Below, one piece after another: positions 55,333 through 64,000 of a DNA stretch of 64,000 bases. Both the position numbers and the translations under genes were made by a program. The notes beneath the pieces are model-generated. The model saw nothing but the letters and a program-made list of their open reading frames with translations. It ran no database searches and was not told the DNA's origin. This stretch comes from Lachnospiraceae bacterium (GTDB lineage Bacteria; Bacillota; Clostridia; Lachnospirales; Lachnospiraceae). The stretch is from NCBI GenBank assembly GCA_910575155.1, contig CAJTDX010000003.1, forward strand, positions 62,001 through 126,000, in the 5' to 3' direction. Numbering within the stretch: the stretch's first letter is position 1; each line of letters opens with the position of its first letter.

Positions 55333-55510
55333 ATAGGAAAGACCTTGTTACGCTAAAGTGTGAAAGTATCTTGCTATAGAAAAAACAATCTGCGCACGCA
55401 TGCGAAGGGTATGACGTCGCTGAGGCGGCCGCACGCGTCGCGTCAAAGCGTGCAAATCCCTCAAGATTGAGGAAGCAGTGGAGTGGAAGCGGACTTGCAC
55501 GCTTTGTTCT
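55333..55510. repeat. Dispersed structured intergenic repeat, copy B (fullest)
   Basis: Proximal half shares blocks with the 13331 element: TTGTTACGCTAAAGTGTGAAAGTAT, GCGCACGCATGCGAAGGGTATGACGTCG and GCACGCGTCGCGT (blocks joined from 55354-55445). Distal half: CAAAGCGTGCAA (55444-55455) pairs perfectly with TTGCACGCTTTG (55494-55505), with an inner CCTCAA-GA-TTGAGG hairpin. It sits between the rpsO terminator and pnp. Function unknown. Confidence 0.65.
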
Positions 55511-55578
55511 TTTGTTTTCTTATCGGGAAAGAAATTGTATTGCGGCGGATGAGTCCGCTTTGTTTAAGGAGAAAGCTT

Positions 55579-57675
55579 ATGTATAAACAGTTTACCATGG
55601 AACTGGCAGGCAGGACGCTGAGGGTTGATATCGGCAGAGTGGCTGCTCAGGCAAACGGCGCGGCATTTATGCATTACGGCGATACCGTCGTATTGTGTAC
55701 TGCAACCGCATCGGACAAACCCAGAGAGGGGATTGATTTCTTTCCTCTGAGTGTGGAATATGAAGAAAAATTATATTCTGTTGGAAAAATTCCGGGAGGC
55801 TTTAACAAGAGGGAGGGAAAGGCGTCTGAGAATGCCGTTTTAACTTCCCGTGTAATCGACCGTCCCATGCGTCCTTTGTTCCCCAAAGATTACCGGAATG
55901 ATGTGACCTTGAATAACCTGGTTATGAGCGTGGATCCGGACTGCCGTCCTGAGTTGGTGGCAATGATAGGTTCCGCGATTGCGACCAGTATCTCGGATAT
56001 CCCTTTTGCAGGTCCCTGCGCTACTACCCAGGTGGGTATGATTGACGGTGAGTTTGTAATTAATCCTTCTCAGGAACAGTGGAAAAACGGCGATTTGAAT
56101 CTGACAGTGGCGTCTACCAGTGAGAAGGTTATTATGATTGAAGCCGGAGCGAATGAAATTCCGGAAGACCAGATGCTTGACGCCATTTATATGGCTCATG
56201 AGGTAAATCAGACCATCATCGCATTTATTAATGAGATGGTAACAGAGATTGGCAAGGCAAAACATTCGTATACAAGCTGTGCGGTACCGGAAGAATTATT
56301 TACCGCTATAAAGGAGATCGTTCCTCCTGCACAGATGGAAGAAGCTGTATTTACCGATGTAAAGCAGGTGCGTGAAGAGAATATTAAGAACATTACAGAG
56401 AAGCTGGAAGAAGCATTTGCAGATAAGGAAGAATGGCTGGAAGTGCTGGGAGAGGCGATTTACCAGTATCAGAAGAAGACTGTGCGTAAAATGATTTTAA
56501 AGGATCACAAGAGACCGGATGGGCGTGCGATTGACCAGATCCGGCCGCTTGCCGCTGAGGTGGATTTGATACCCAGAGTACATGGCTCCGCGATGTTTAC
56601 CCGCGGACAGACTCAGATTTGCGATGTGGTAACGCTGGCGCCATTATCTGAAGTTCAGCGGATTGACGGGCTGGATGAAAATGAGATCAATAAGCGTTAT
56701 ATGCATCACTATAATTTCCCTTCCTATTCGGTAGGAGAGACAAAGCCCAGCAGAGGCCCGGGACGGCGTGAGATCGGACATGGCGCGCTGGCAGAACGTG
56801 CGTTAATGCCGGTACTTCCTTCCGAAGAGGAGTTCCCTTATGCAATCCGCGCCGTATCTGAAACTTTTGAATCCAATGGATCCACCTCTATGGCGTCTAC
56901 CTGCGCTTCCTGTATGGCATTGATGGCGGCAGGAGTGCCTATTAAGAAAATGGTGGCTGGTATTTCCTGTGGCCTGGTAACAGGAGATACAGACGATGAG
57001 TATCTGGTATTGACAGATATTCAGGGACTGGAAGATTTCTTTGGCGATATGGACTTTAAGGTGACAGGTACGCATGACGGTATCACAGCAATCCAGATGG
57101 ATATCAAGATTCATGGTCTTACCAGACCGATTGTGGAAGAGGCCATCCGCAGAACCAGAGAAGCAAGACTCTACATTATGGACGAGGTCATGTCTAAGGC
57201 AATCGCACAGCCGCGGGAAGAAGTAGGTGATTTTGCGCCGAGAATCGTACAGATTCAGATCGATCCCGCCAAGATTGGCGATGTGGTTGGCCAGAGAGGC
57301 AAGACCATTAATGCGATTATAGAGCAAACGGGCGTCAAGATTGATATCAGTGATGAAGGCGCGGTTTCGATCTGCGGCACAGATAAGGCCATGATGGACA
57401 AGGCGATCAATATGATAGAAATCATCACGACCGACTTTGAAGCCGGGCAGATTTTTACAGGCAAGGTCATCAGTATCAAGGAATTTGGAGCGTTTCTGGA
57501 GTTTGCCCCGGGAAAAGAAGGCATGGTTCACATATCCAAGATCTCCAGAGAGCGTATCAACCGCGTGGAAGATGTGCTGACGCTGGGTGATATAGTGAAG
57601 GTTGTCTGCATGGGAAAGGATAAAATGGGAAGAATCAGCTTCTCTATGAAAGATGTGCCCAGGGAGGCAAAATAA
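55579..57675 (+). CDS. pnp: Polyribonucleotide nucleotidyltransferase (PNPase)
   Basis: 698 residues from the ATG at 55579 with AAGGAG (55567-55572) upstream; the frame back to 55483 lies in the repeat element. Two RNase PH domains (about 1-210 and 300-540), a linking helical domain, then KH (about 553-610; GDVVGQRGKTINAIIEQTGVKIDI in parts) and S1 (about 620-690). It degrades RNA 3'-5' with phosphate as part of RNA turnover. A terminator follows the stop. Confidence 0.97.
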   Translation: MYKQFTMELAGRTLRVDIGRVAAQANGAAFMHYGDTVVLCTATASDKPREGIDFFPLSVEYEEKLYSVGKIPGGFNKREGKASENAVLTSRVIDRPMRPLFPKDYRNDVTLNNLVMSVDPDCRPELVAMIGSAIATSISDIPFAGPCATTQVGMIDGEFVINPSQEQWKNGDLNLTVASTSEKVIMIEAGANEIPEDQMLDAIYMAHEVNQTIIAFINEMVTEIGKAKHSYTSCAVPEELFTAIKEIVPPAQMEEAVFTDVKQVREENIKNITEKLEEAFADKEEWLEVLGEAIYQYQKKTVRKMILKDHKRPDGRAIDQIRPLAAEVDLIPRVHGSAMFTRGQTQICDVVTLAPLSEVQRIDGLDENEINKRYMHHYNFPSYSVGETKPSRGPGRREIGHGALAERALMPVLPSEEEFPYAIRAVSETFESNGSTSMASTCASCMALMAAGVPIKKMVAGISCGLVTGDTDDEYLVLTDIQGLEDFFGDMDFKVTGTHDGITAIQMDIKIHGLTRPIVEEAIRRTREARLYIMDEVMSKAIAQPREEVGDFAPRIVQIQIDPAKIGDVVGQRGKTINAIIEQTGVKIDISDEGAVSICGTDKAMMDKAINMIEIITTDFEAGQIFTGKVISIKEFGAFLEFAPGKEGMVHISKISRERINRVEDVLTLGDIVKVVCMGKDKMGRISFSMKDVPREAK

Positions 57676-57693
57676 GAATATAGACAGATTTTT

Positions 57694-57731
57694 ACTGGGA
57701 CTGTGCGTTTGTGGCGGCAGTCCCGGTTTTT
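57694..57731 (+). terminator. Terminator after pnp
   Basis: Stem ACTGGGACTG (57694-57703) with CAGTCCCGGT (57718-57727), one G-T pair, then TTTT. Confidence 0.88.
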
Positions 57732-57734
57732 CTC

Positions 57735-57915
57735 TTGTAAGATATGCCTTGTCACGCTGAAGCGTGAAAAGATCTTCCGATCACAATGTAACAGTTCTAA
57801 GGAATCCTCAGGCTGGCAGCCCTTAGGGCGAATTTGCATTCGGCGCGGCAAAATGCACAAGCCCCTTTCCCAAGATTAGTGGAAGGGGCTTGATAAGTGC
57901 TTGTCTATTTTGTTC
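57735..57915. repeat. Dispersed structured intergenic repeat, copy C
   Basis: Shares GCCTTGTCACGCTGAAGCGTG and AAAAGATCTT with copy B near its start, and CGCGGCAAAATGCACAAGC, CAAGATTAGTGGA and TTTTGTTC near its end. Hairpin CAAGCCCCTTTCC (57858-57870) / GGAAGGGGCTTG (57881-57892). It lies between the pnp terminator and the convergent ABC permease, and its distal hairpin may also serve as terminator for that minus-strand operon. Confidence 0.6.
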
Positions 57916-57926
57916 TGAGTGGTTTT

Positions 57927-59213
57927 TTACATGATGGTAGTAACAATTTCGGAAGGTGATTTTTTCATGATTCGGATTAAAGAGAGCAGAGCAGAAAACC
58001 CGCAGAGAATCCATACGGCAATTCCGGCTATGAAAATATCGCCCAGAGATAATGCTATATGTTCTATAGAACCAAGATTCCCTATAAGGAGGCTGCAAAG
58101 TAATGTAAGAGGGACAGCCATGAGAAATCCGGTGAGAAATAAAATGCTGTTTTCTAAGAGGAGCTGAAGCACAATTATTTTCTTTTTGAGTCCTAAGGAT
58201 AACAGCACGCCGATTTCTGGCATTCTCTCATAGTTCCACATGGAGAGTATTGCGATTAAAAATACGGCTCCGATTCCTGATATGGCTGCCAGAAAAATAA
58301 ACAGGATTTGCTCGGTTTGATGCATAGGCTGTGAGGAATGGTCATATTCTGCACGGTTGGATTCCATATGATAATATTGCGGTGCAAATTCGGGAGTATC
58401 TTTTAGAATTTGCATGGCATGTTCCAGCTTTTCAGGGTCTTTCAGCCACAGGGTGAGTCCGTTTGCGTAATATGGTGATTGGTTCCAGATCTTTTTTTCT
58501 ATCTGAAATCCAGTGGACTCATCTATGTAGAGGGCGTTATCAAGTATGTCGCATTCCGCTCTGGAATCAGAACTGCCTTGTTTTTGTTTTACCTGATAGA
58601 TGCCAGCGATTTCAAATTCATATTTGCCGCCCAGTCCTGTTTTTGCATTCGTTACGAGATCGTCGGTAACGACGCATGTAATCCGGTCGCCAAGCTCCAG
58701 CCCGTTCATCTCTGCCAGATTTTCTGAGATCAGCGCTTTCCCCTTGTCATCAAAAGCCAGGTGGCGTCCTTGGGAAAGAGAAAGTGCGTCGGTAGTAAAA
58801 TCTCTGGCAAGGCTGCTGTCGCGGCAGGAATTTAATCTTGTAAGATACATGGCAGGTTCGCCGGAAGATGTAAATCTTCCGGGGATCAGAGAAATATTTT
58901 CTACAGACAAATAACATATGGTAACGCCTGTAAAGCCGTCAGCCCCGATTTTTTCTGCAGCAAGCGAAGCCAGATTCGGTGTGAGGGGAAAATTTTCATC
59001 ACCTACGGCATTTACATTGATACATCCATAAAATTGTTCCCGCAGCTCTTTCAGAGCGTTTTCTATAGAATGGTAAATCAATATGCCGGACAGCATGGTG
59101 ACGGATAGTACGAGAAAAACGGTCGTCAGTATTATCGTTTTTTTACGTTTGCGTGTCAGGCAGATCAAAGCTTTTGTTGTTATTTTTTGCATATTATGCA
59201 TGTATGTCACCAT
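57927..59213 (-). CDS. FtsX-like ABC transporter permease (second)
   Basis: 428 residues; the first ATG (59213) overlaps the ATPase gene by 20 bp, and ATGs at 59201 and 59192 are alternatives. N-terminal membrane segment (about 27-50), a large extracytoplasmic MacB-like domain (about 60-300), then three membrane segments (about 310-420) with the FtsX-like ending. This is the MacB/LolCE-type layout used to drive peptides or lipoproteins outward by mechanotransmission. Last gene of a four-gene minus-strand operon. Confidence 0.88.
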   Translation of the reverse strand: MVTYMHNMQKITTKALICLTRKRKKTIILTTVFLVLSVTMLSGILIYHSIENALKELREQFYGCINVNAVGDENFPLTPNLASLAAEKIGADGFTGVTICYLSVENISLIPGRFTSSGEPAMYLTRLNSCRDSSLARDFTTDALSLSQGRHLAFDDKGKALISENLAEMNGLELGDRITCVVTDDLVTNAKTGLGGKYEFEIAGIYQVKQKQGSSDSRAECDILDNALYIDESTGFQIEKKIWNQSPYYANGLTLWLKDPEKLEHAMQILKDTPEFAPQYYHMESNRAEYDHSSQPMHQTEQILFIFLAAISGIGAVFLIAILSMWNYERMPEIGVLLSLGLKKKIIVLQLLLENSILFLTGFLMAVPLTLLCSLLIGNLGSIEHIALSLGDIFIAGIAVWILCGFSALLSLIRIMKKSPSEIVTTIM

Positions 59214-59907
59214 CTTTCTTGTTCCGGTTAATATGGATCGTTTCCGGCACGTTTTCGGTATCGGAGAAAATGGCTAAATCATAGTCTTCTGTCTGGAATC
59301 CGGAGTCGGTATAACGGTAGATTTCATCTGCCTCCGCCGCCAGCGCGGATGAATGAGTGACCATGATGACGCATCGTCCTTCTTCGTGCGCGCTTTTCTT
59401 TAAAATATCCAAAACGGCCTGTGCAGAATCTTCGTCCAGATTTCCGGTAGGTTCATCTGCTAAAAGGACGGGCTTATCGCTTGCCAGCGCTCTGGCAATG
59501 GCAACTCTTTGCTGCTGTCCACCAGATAATTTTAATACGTTTTGTTTCCATAAATCTTTTTCAAGCCCCACCTTTTGCAATGCTGTTTCTGGAGACTGTT
59601 TTGCGGTCAAAGCGACATTTTCCGCCACGGTCATGTATTCAATCAAATTATATCCTTGAAAAATAAAACCAACGTGGTCCTGTCGGTGGCGTTCCAGGCC
59701 GTACTCTGCGATATCCGTTCCTTCATAGAGGACTTTTCCAACTTTGGGCGTCAGTAATCCTCCCAGGAGAGAGAGCAAAGTGCTTTTTCCGCATCCGGAT
59801 GCTCCCAGTATTGCATAAAGATTTCCTTTTTCAAACGTAATGCTGACATGTTCCAGAATCTTTCGGTATTCATGGTAATAAAATGTTAAATCTTCTGTTT
59901 TAATCAT
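59194..59907 (-). CDS. ABC transporter ATPase (MacB/LolD type)
   Basis: 237 residues from the ATG at 59907 with GGAGG 7 nt upstream (a frame start at 59925 lacks one). Walker A GASGCGKST, signature LSGGQQQRVAIARAL, Walker B VLLADEPTGNLDE and H-loop VMVTHSS are all intact. The LADEPTGNLD wording is typical of the three-component export subfamily (LolD/MacB/BceA). It lies between the two permease genes. Confidence 0.94.
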   Translation of the reverse strand: MIKTEDLTFYYHEYRKILEHVSITFEKGNLYAILGASGCGKSTLLSLLGGLLTPKVGKVLYEGTDIAEYGLERHRQDHVGFIFQGYNLIEYMTVAENVALTAKQSPETALQKVGLEKDLWKQNVLKLSGGQQQRVAIARALASDKPVLLADEPTGNLDEDSAQAVLDILKKSAHEEGRCVIMVTHSSALAAEADEIYRYTDSGFQTEDYDLAIFSDTENVPETIHINRNKKDGDIHA

Positions 59908-59982
59908 TCTTTTTCCTCCATACATTGTGATAATTTTTCATTTTTAATTTGATTCATTGGCGCGGTATTTTATCATGTCCGT

Positions 59983-61524
59983 TTACGATATGATGGAGAG
60001 TATCTTTGAAGGATCTAAACGCAGCGTTTTTTGCATTGCTTCGCTGACGCACAGATAAATCAAAAGCGTCATGCCCAATCCTGTGATAAGGATGCTTAAG
60101 GGGTTGATGCGCACGTTTAAGCTGTCTGGCCCTTTGGCGCCGTCATTTTGTACGGCCTGCATTTTTTCAAGCGCTTCATAATCCCTGCGGTTAATGGCCG
60201 ACTCAATCTCTTCGTCCGTATATGCCCGCTGCTCTTTTTGTGGGCTCAGGGTATGTAATACGGAATCTCCCAGTGACGGAGCGACAGCGGAGGCAATTCC
60301 CAGAGCCAGGAAAAAAGCGATGGATCCAAGGATCAGATTTTCCACGAAAAACTGTTTTCTGATGGATGTTCCAGTGACGCCCAGGGCCATAAGAATGCCG
60401 GTTTCCCGATTTCTGCGGCTCATGTTGTGTTTGAGTGCCAGATACATCAGCGCCGCGCCCGCAATGGCTGCGGCAGCGATACCCGCCGCCATGAGCAGGC
60501 GGATGGTGCGGATAGGAGCAGCGGCGTTATGATAAGAGCTGTCGTCTGCTTCAACGCCGTAGTATTTCTTATCCAGCCAGTCCAGGTTTTTTACCTGTTC
60601 CATGATTTCCCTGGTCATGGAGGGATCCTCCACATAGATGGTGGCGCCCAGTTTTGCGCCCGACCATCCGGCAGTCTTGTCCATCTCTGAGAATGTTTTT
60701 AAGTCAAAGAGAATCCAGTTATTTACAATGTCCCGCTCCATGGTGTATGAATTGACAGGCTGTTCATAAGTTGGTTCAAATATGCCGACAATGGTAGCGT
60801 TTATAGTCCCTAAAACGCCTCTCTTAAAGCTTGTGGCGGAATTTGTAGGACTGATCATCAGCGGGAAGGTGTCGCCAATCCTGAGGTTGTTGGATTTGGC
60901 GAAGGTCGGCGTAATCATCGCCACATGGTAATCAGAGGGCGAAATATGGCGTCCGGACACCAGGCGGAAGGAACCGTTGCGAAACTGGTCCATGTAGCTG
61001 CTGTCATTAAAACCATAACCAGTTGTCTCATAGCGGCCATGTTTGCAAAGTTCATAACTTTTTTCATAAAATGTCTGCCACTCATCCTCTGGAATGGTTC
61101 CGGACAGCCGCTTTTTCTGATAGTATTTGTAGTCATCGTCTGAAGATCCGGGAATAAGCTGAAAGCCCTCCTGAAACAGATGTGTCTTGGTGGACATTCG
61201 ATATTCATAATTGATAATGCCGTCCACTTCTTCAGAGACGCGGTCCAGCATTTCAAGCGTGACTCTGGGTCCTATGTAGACGTTTGCGGAATAGCTTTCA
61301 TCAAAGATCTTGTATTCCATGAAATCTGGATTGCTCCGATCCTCAAAGGCTACCAGCTTAAAACTGCTGCCGTAGGTTTTTTCTAATTCTTTCACGCTTT
61401 GCAAAGACGCCTGCCAGATTAATACGCCGGTAAAAATCAACGCGGTCAGAACCGTCAGCAGTAAGCACATAAACCAATTGGTTTTTCTCCGTAAGAGAGA
61501 CAGAAAAATTCTGTTTTTTGCCAT
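59983..61524 (-). CDS. FtsX-like ABC transporter permease (first)
   Basis: 513 residues, AAAGGAGG upstream. N-terminal membrane segment (about 14-38), a long extracytoplasmic domain (about 45-340), then three C-terminal segments (about 345-370, 390-415 and 475-500) with an extra charged loop (QKEQRAYTDEEIESAINRRD) between the last two. It pairs with the ATPase and the 57927 permease as a heterodimeric MacB-like exporter. The Lys/Glu-rich cytosolic loop is not standard in this family. Confidence 0.9.
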   Translation of the reverse strand: MAKNRIFLSLLRRKTNWFMCLLLTVLTALIFTGVLIWQASLQSVKELEKTYGSSFKLVAFEDRSNPDFMEYKIFDESYSANVYIGPRVTLEMLDRVSEEVDGIINYEYRMSTKTHLFQEGFQLIPGSSDDDYKYYQKKRLSGTIPEDEWQTFYEKSYELCKHGRYETTGYGFNDSSYMDQFRNGSFRLVSGRHISPSDYHVAMITPTFAKSNNLRIGDTFPLMISPTNSATSFKRGVLGTINATIVGIFEPTYEQPVNSYTMERDIVNNWILFDLKTFSEMDKTAGWSGAKLGATIYVEDPSMTREIMEQVKNLDWLDKKYYGVEADDSSYHNAAAPIRTIRLLMAAGIAAAAIAGAALMYLALKHNMSRRNRETGILMALGVTGTSIRKQFFVENLILGSIAFFLALGIASAVAPSLGDSVLHTLSPQKEQRAYTDEEIESAINRRDYEALEKMQAVQNDGAKGPDSLNVRINPLSILITGLGMTLLIYLCVSEAMQKTLRLDPSKILSIIS

Positions 61525-61666
61525 GTTTGAGACCTCCTTTTCTGTATAATTTTGTTTTAATATGATAATTTGTTTCTCTGTACTATCCAGAAATTTTTGC
61601 GTTTCTGAGCGTAATTTAAGAGTTGCAAAAATTCAGTTACCCACAATGCCTGACCTTCATTTTATA

Positions 61667-62818
61667 TTACCTTTTTCCGAGAACATACCTGCATTCTGTC
61701 TGGTATCCAAAGCGGTATGCTTCAAATTGTCCGCGTTCCATGGGGATTGACAACCATTCTTTTAACTGATTTTTTAATCCTTTTTTGGCTGGAATGAATG
61801 GCTGGGATTCATATGTATAGTTCTGAAAACTTTCTCCTAGGCGGTAGGCGTTTAGAGAATAATTATACATGACCAGACTTTCCTTACAAAGTTTTTGCGG
61901 ACGGGGATTTTTCAGTTCTGCCAGACCAGGATCAAAATCCCGTTCAATTCCCAATATCCAGTTTAAAAAGGGATTATATAAAAAATAGGCAGATGAATTA
62001 TAGGGCAGTTTTAAGGTGCGTAGTTCGTTTTCTTCCTCATAGTAGAGGACAAATCTGGCATTAAGAAGTTCTTGAAATGTCAGAACTTCCTGGATTTGAT
62101 GTCTGTCAAGCTCAATCTGCTGAATATTTATTTTTTCGCCTCCTTTTTTCCCGATTTTACATATGTTTTCTTTTATATACAGGAGCTGATCTTCTCCATA
62201 GCCAAACAAATAGGCAAAAGAATCCGGATTTGTATATTGTCTGGGAACATAAACAAATTCATACTTTGCAAAGTCGCTTTTTATCCAGCTAAGCGCCTGT
62301 TCACGGAATTTTCCCGGTATTTCATATATGTTCCAGATTTTCACAGGCCAATCCGCAAAAGCAGTGTGATGGCTTTTCATCATCATACTGTCGGAATGAG
62401 CAGATCCGGTAATGTTTTCTTCCATTTTCAGCAAACCGCTGTAAATCATATCAAGAATTTGTGGATCAATTCCCTGTGTGAGCTGTATATTAAAACAAAG
62501 TATTTCATTTCTAACCGCGGATTCCAGTTGTTGTGCTTTTTTTGTTGGATATATTCTGTTTTGCCGCTTATCGTTTTCATCCTTCAACCGGATCAGATAA
62601 CCTTTTGCCTCTAAAGATTTCAGAGCGCGGGTTGTAGCTGCTTTGTCTACGCATACAAGTGCGGTGAGTTCCTCCTGAGTAAGTCCTTTTTGATGATTCA
62701 TTTCTAAGAAGAATGGTTGTTCTGCAACAGTGATATCATATTCTTCGAGCATATTGCTTAGATAAACCTGATTTTTTCTGGCGAGCAATGCAATGATTTG
62801 TGAAATACTCTTTTCCAT
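61667..62818 (-). CDS. MarR-type regulator fused to an uncharacterised C-terminal domain
   Basis: 383 residues from the ATG at 62818 with AGGAG 7 nt upstream (the frame extends to 62938 without a site). N-terminal MarR winged helix, about residues 1-140, with ALLARKNQVYLSNML and the wing helix VDKAATTRALKSLEAKGYLIR. The remaining 240 residues are not part of any MarR protein I know. They contain alternating strands, aromatic residues and a KFREQALSWIKSDFAKYEFV helix, and may be a ligand-sensing domain. It is the first gene of the ABC operon, so it probably senses the exported compound. Confidence 0.82.
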   Translation of the reverse strand: MEKSISQIIALLARKNQVYLSNMLEEYDITVAEQPFFLEMNHQKGLTQEELTALVCVDKAATTRALKSLEAKGYLIRLKDENDKRQNRIYPTKKAQQLESAVRNEILCFNIQLTQGIDPQILDMIYSGLLKMEENITGSAHSDSMMMKSHHTAFADWPVKIWNIYEIPGKFREQALSWIKSDFAKYEFVYVPRQYTNPDSFAYLFGYGEDQLLYIKENICKIGKKGGEKINIQQIELDRHQIQEVLTFQELLNARFVLYYEEENELRTLKLPYNSSAYFLYNPFLNWILGIERDFDPGLAELKNPRPQKLCKESLVMYNYSLNAYRLGESFQNYTYESQPFIPAKKGLKNQLKEWLSIPMERGQFEAYRFGYQTECRYVLGKR

Positions 62819-62848
62819 TTCTCTTCTCCTAACGTTTTTGTTGTATTT

Positions 62849-62877
62849 ATTATAACCCTGATTGATTGAGCGGTCAA
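62849..62877 (-). promoter_or_regulatory. Promoter of the MarR-ABC operon
   Basis: On the minus strand TTGACC (62877-62872), 17-bp spacer, TATAAT (62854-62849), 31 bp before the MarR start. The spacer has the repeats CTCAATCAATCAG, which may be part of an operator. Confidence 0.85.
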
Positions 62878-62962
62878 CAATTTTTATTGAGAAATCAAAT
62901 AAGAGTGAACTGGCAAAACAAAATAAATGCTGCGGCATATATTAATAGAAAAAGGAATCCAT

Positions 62963-63850
62963 ATGGACAGAGTCAGAAAGATTTTGAATGCCCATGCAGC
63001 ATATAACAGAGGGTATTTGGGAGAAAATATAGGAGTGGCGATTCTGGATACGGGAATATTTCCCCATGCAGATTTTGGAGAACGGATTAGCTGCTTTTTG
63101 GATTTTATTAATGGAAGAAAAAGAGTATATGACGACAACGGACATGGGACGCATATTGCAGGAATTATCGGCGGAGATGGAGGAAGCTCCGGCGGGAAAT
63201 ATATGGGAATTGCTCCGCGCTGTCATTTTATAATTTTAAAGATTTTAGATAAAAAGGGCAATGGAAATACGGAAAATGTAGTACAGGCAATTCAGTGGCT
63301 GGTGCGTTACAAGGATCTGTACCGGATACGGATTGTCAATATTTCCATTGGAATGGTGCTGCAGGCAGAGAGTCAGGAACGTGTACGTCTGTTAAAGGCG
63401 GTGGAGTTTGCCTGGGACAATAATCTGGTGGTGGTAGCGGCGGCAGGGAATAATGGGCCGAAAGAGCACAGTGTTACAGTGCCGGGGATCAGCCGTAAGG
63501 TGATTACGGTAGGATGCTACGATGACAACAGAGAGCAGATCGGCAGAACTATGCTGAAACCGGAATATTCCGGACGCGGTCCTACCGAACATTGTGTGGT
63601 AAAGCCGGAGCTGGTAGTGCCTGGGACAAATGTGGCGAGCTGCGCCAATCAGCAGGGACTTTATACGAAAAAGAGCGGGACTTCTATGGCAGCGCCTATG
63701 GTAAGCGGCAGTATTGCGCTGCTGCTGAGCAAATATCCCTGTTTTTCTCCGGCAGAAGTAAAACTGCGTTTGTATCAGAGAGCCGTGGATTTGGCACTGC
63801 CCCTGTCAAAACAGGGCTGGGGAATGGTAGACATTGGAAGACTCTTATGA
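62963..63850 (+). CDS. Subtilisin-like serine protease (S8)
   Basis: 295 residues from the ATG at 62963 (AAAGGAA upstream); an ATG at 62927 lacks a site. Catalytic triad: D in VAILDTGIF (about residue 32), H in DNGHGTHIAGI (about 64), S in SGTSMAAPMVSG (about 245). Oxyanion asparagine in AAAGNNGP. There is no signal peptide and the prodomain is short, so it fits the intracellular S8 (Isp-like) group. It is divergent from the MarR gene, and the 144-bp gap holds the MarR promoter but no clear one for this gene. Confidence 0.93.
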   Translation: MDRVRKILNAHAAYNRGYLGENIGVAILDTGIFPHADFGERISCFLDFINGRKRVYDDNGHGTHIAGIIGGDGGSSGGKYMGIAPRCHFIILKILDKKGNGNTENVVQAIQWLVRYKDLYRIRIVNISIGMVLQAESQERVRLLKAVEFAWDNNLVVVAAAGNNGPKEHSVTVPGISRKVITVGCYDDNREQIGRTMLKPEYSGRGPTEHCVVKPELVVPGTNVASCANQQGLYTKKSGTSMAAPMVSGSIALLLSKYPCFSPAEVKLRLYQRAVDLALPLSKQGWGMVDIGRLL

Positions 63851-63885
63851 TAAAATGGACTGGTTAATACGAGAGGATGAATCAG

Positions 63886-64000
63886 ATGAAGAAAATCAAG
63901 AAATTTTTACTGGGAAGAGCGACGATTGTAGCATTGGCGATTTTGCTTCAGCTTTTATGGATTTTATCGTTTTTGCAGGGATTCCGTATGAGGTATTCTT
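63886..64000 (+). CDS. Membrane protein, possibly cardiolipin synthase (3' end outside window)
   Basis: Starts at ATG 63886 with GAGAGG 9 nt upstream, and runs off the right edge after 38 codons. The visible part is basic (MKKIKKFLLGR) and then a hydrophobic stretch (TIVALAILLQLLWILSFL) that would be the first membrane segment. The wording resembles N-termini of clostridial phospholipase-D-type cardiolipin synthases, but this is too little sequence to be sure. Confidence 0.4.
   Translation, partial: MKKIKKFLLGRATIVALAILLQLLWILSFLQGFRMRYS

Overview
The window reads as chromosome of a motile, anaerobic Firmicute of the class Clostridia, most likely family Lachnospiraceae. Grounds: strong AGGAGG-type ribosome binding sites and TTGACA-N17-TATAAT promoters, A/T-biased intergenic DNA, a Firmicutes-style rimP-nusA-rnpM-ylxQ-infB-rbfA-nrnA-truB-ribF operon, Rex, ATP-type PEP carboxykinase, formate-THF ligase with FolD, a SpoIID-family protein, and a flagellin preceded by csrA. 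Species assignment is inference. Almost all genes are on the + strand. Exceptions are a small sensory pair at the left end, one tyrosine recombinase, a PHP hydrolase, and an ABC-transporter/MarR operon at the right end.

Layout. 1-740: minus-strand CheY-like regulator followed by a protein built from four 24-residue repeats that fit the MshEN (c-di-GMP binding) pattern. 0.9-13.3 kb: small membrane protein, cytidine deaminase, PEP carboxykinase, an L,D-transpeptidase with Ig-like repeats, 6S RNA, a SpoIID-like protein, a YihY membrane protein, a GntR regulator overlapping isocitrate dehydrogenase, and an ABC-F ATPase. 13.3-16.5 kb: the flagellin switch. 16.6-26.4 kb: rex, a coiled-coil protein, nnrED, alr, a MazF without visible antitoxin, a CNNM/CBS protein, yebC, OAH sulfhydrylase, glycogen synthase. 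26.6-41 kb: tepA, ftsK, fhs, folD, a zinc-ribbon/TPR protein, pheA, an AAA ATPase, ppx, ppk, and PHP in convergent overlap. 41-53.5 kb: infC-rpmI-rplT, tRNA-Glu, the nusA/infB operon, a Na/Pi transporter. 53.5-57.7 kb: NlpC/P60 endopeptidase, rpsO, pnp. 57.9-64 kb: MarR-FtsX-ATPase-FtsX operon, a subtilisin, and the start of a membrane protein.

The most interesting locus is 13.49-16.42 kb. A 193-residue tyrosine recombinase of FimB/FimE size lies between two 25-bp inverted repeats that match at 23 of 25 positions. Each repeat has the architecture of a recombinase core site: 9-bp arms around the identical 7-nt spacer TGCTGGC. Just inside the left repeat is an exact sigma-28 (SigD) flagellar promoter, TAAA-N15-GCCGATAT. 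In this assembly it points away from csrA-flagellin and straight into the left repeat, which together with an outside T-tract forms an intrinsic terminator. Inverting the 766-bp segment would place this promoter upstream of csrA and the flagellin gene. I infer a self-encoded, phase-variable flagellin switch, captured here in OFF. The flagellin leader also carries GGA-loop hairpins and a GGA Shine-Dalgarno typical of CsrA targets, so transcriptional phase variation and CsrA translational control would act on the same gene.

Other points of note: a family of structured intergenic repeats, four copies, each directly after an intrinsic terminator; a WalR-type box upstream of the NlpC/P60 gene; a GntR operator overlapping its own promoter; an AUU start codon in infC; and a MarR regulator fused to a large uncharacterised domain.
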